Of a stretch of DNA of 7,052 nucleotides, positions 6,867 to 7,052 are shown piece by piece. Each line of letters starts with the position of its first letter. The stretch's first letter is position 1. Source of the DNA: Caldimonas sp. (GTDB lineage Bacteria > Pseudomonadota > Gammaproteobacteria > Burkholderiales > Burkholderiaceae_C); contig JASLGD010000423.1 of NCBI GenBank assembly GCA_030150305.1, forward strand, positions 1 through 7,052. Direction: 5' to 3'. The position numbers and the translations under genes are program-made. The notes beneath the pieces are model-generated. The model saw only the letters and a list, made by a program, of their open reading frames with translations, did not search any database and had not been told where the DNA came from.

Positions 6867-6881
6867 AGCGATCGGATCGCT
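6867..6881. promoter_or_regulatory. Candidate operator: 15-base palindrome AGCGATC-G-GATCGCT
   Basis: Perfect 7-base arms around one central base, centred about 50 bases upstream of the predicted sigma-54 start and about 18 bases upstream of the -24 element. This is close enough for a repressor or auxiliary factor that affects the promoter. It matches no regulator site I can name. Confidence 0.35.
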
Positions 6882-6924
6882 TGCCGACGCCGCGACGACC
6901 TCGGGCGCCGCGCCGAAGCGATGC

Positions 6925-6946
6925 GCCGGTGCTGCAAGCCGGTGCT
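6925..6946. repeat. Direct repeat GCCGGTGCT x2, 13-base period
   Basis: Two exact 9-base copies (6925-6933 and 6938-6946) separated by 4 bases, about 100-120 bases upstream of the predicted start of transcription, where enhancer sites of sigma-54 activators often lie. The GGTGC core appears again at 6961-6965 in the same orientation and inverted as GCACC at 7008-7012. No paired NtrC-type site is formed. Confidence 0.35.
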
Positions 6947-6968
6947 AGCCTGGCCAGAACGGTGCGTC

Positions 6969-6999
6969 GCGCCCCGAGGCGCGCGCGCGGGGCGCCTCG
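6969..6999. repeat. Overlapping, mutually exclusive GC-rich hairpins
   Basis: CGAGGCGC (6975-6982) can pair with GCGCCTCG (6992-6999). Alternatively GCGCCCCG (6969-6976) can pair with CGGGGCGC (6988-6995). The arms share bases, so only one stem can form at a time. No T-run follows on either strand. It may be a stem associated with a gene beyond the window, a protein site or chance in CG-rich DNA. Confidence 0.3.
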
Positions 7000-7025
7000 C
7001 GCGCAGTGCACCTGAGCCCCGCAGC

Positions 7026-7052
7026 CTGCCATGCTGCAGAGCAGCATAGCAG
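7026..7052. promoter_or_regulatory. Candidate enhancer/operator: 27-base near-perfect palindrome at the window edge
   Basis: Inner arms ATGCTGC (7031-7037) and GCAGCAT (7041-7047) flank AGA. After one mismatch, outer arms CTGC (7026-7029) and GCAG (7049-7052) continue the symmetry, giving 11 of 12 paired positions. It may extend beyond the window. It is centred about 215 bases upstream of the predicted sigma-54 start, a plausible distance for a binding site of a dimeric enhancer-binding protein. A terminator stem of a neighbouring gene is the main alternative. Confidence 0.4.

Noticed and set aside
6935..6949. Second sigma-54-like sequence TAGCAC-CGGC-TTGCA on the minus strand
   Set aside because: The spacing is one base short of GG-N10-GC and the GG is AG, so it should not be functional.
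6928..7012. NtrC binding site built from GCACC/GGTGC half-sites
   Set aside because: Several half-sites are present but none are paired with the inverted orientation and spacing of an NtrC site.
6799..7047. Small 82-residue open frame on the minus strand upstream of the ATPase gene
   Set aside because: It runs through the sigma-54 promoter and overlaps the ATPase start, has Arg/Ala-rich composition and shows no family features or ribosome-binding site.

Overview
The window is GC-rich DNA from a high-GC proteobacterium. Burkholderiales-like beta- or alphaproteobacteria are the best guess, from the Tat-type signal peptide ending in 'HAQ', the compact operon and the strong G/C bias at third codon positions. 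No rRNA or tRNA gene, CRISPR array or mobile element is visible. Almost the whole window is coding, in what looks like one nitrogen-compound uptake and breakdown locus.

Layout from the right-hand end leftwards: positions 6813-7052 are non-coding and hold a textbook sigma-54 (RpoN) -24/-12 promoter on the minus strand at 6835-6850, plus several inverted or direct repeats upstream that could be activator or repressor sites. This promoter faces a tightly packed minus-strand operon: an ABC ATPase (5817-6812), a Tat-exported periplasmic binding protein (4525-5775), two permeases (3631-4509 and 2727-3629) and a hydantoin/allantoin-racemase-like protein (2074-2730) whose start codon overlaps the last permease's stop. 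Next comes a plus-strand PuuE-like polysaccharide deacetylase/allantoinase-family gene (1198-2082), tail-to-tail with the racemase by a 9-base overlap. Head-to-head with it is a minus-strand amidohydrolase of the deaminase/chlorohydrolase type (1-1114), whose C-terminus lies outside the window.

The transporter has the architecture of the spermidine/putrescine (PotABCD) family, but the enzymes point to a cyclic nitrogen compound such as a hydantoin, ureide, purine/pyrimidine or triazine-like ring. A racemase-like protein together with a PuuE-type amidase recalls the HpxA/HpxB pair of Klebsiella purine catabolism. The suggested logic is that RpoN, and so nitrogen status or a dedicated enhancer-binding protein, turns on import; the racemase-like protein, the PuuE-like hydrolase and the deaminase then process the substrate and release nitrogen. 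Two details argue that this is not a standard polyamine or allantoin system. The binding protein seems to lack the acidic residue that PotD uses to hold the polyamine, and the racemase-like protein lacks the second catalytic cysteine. The true substrate cannot be read from sequence alone.
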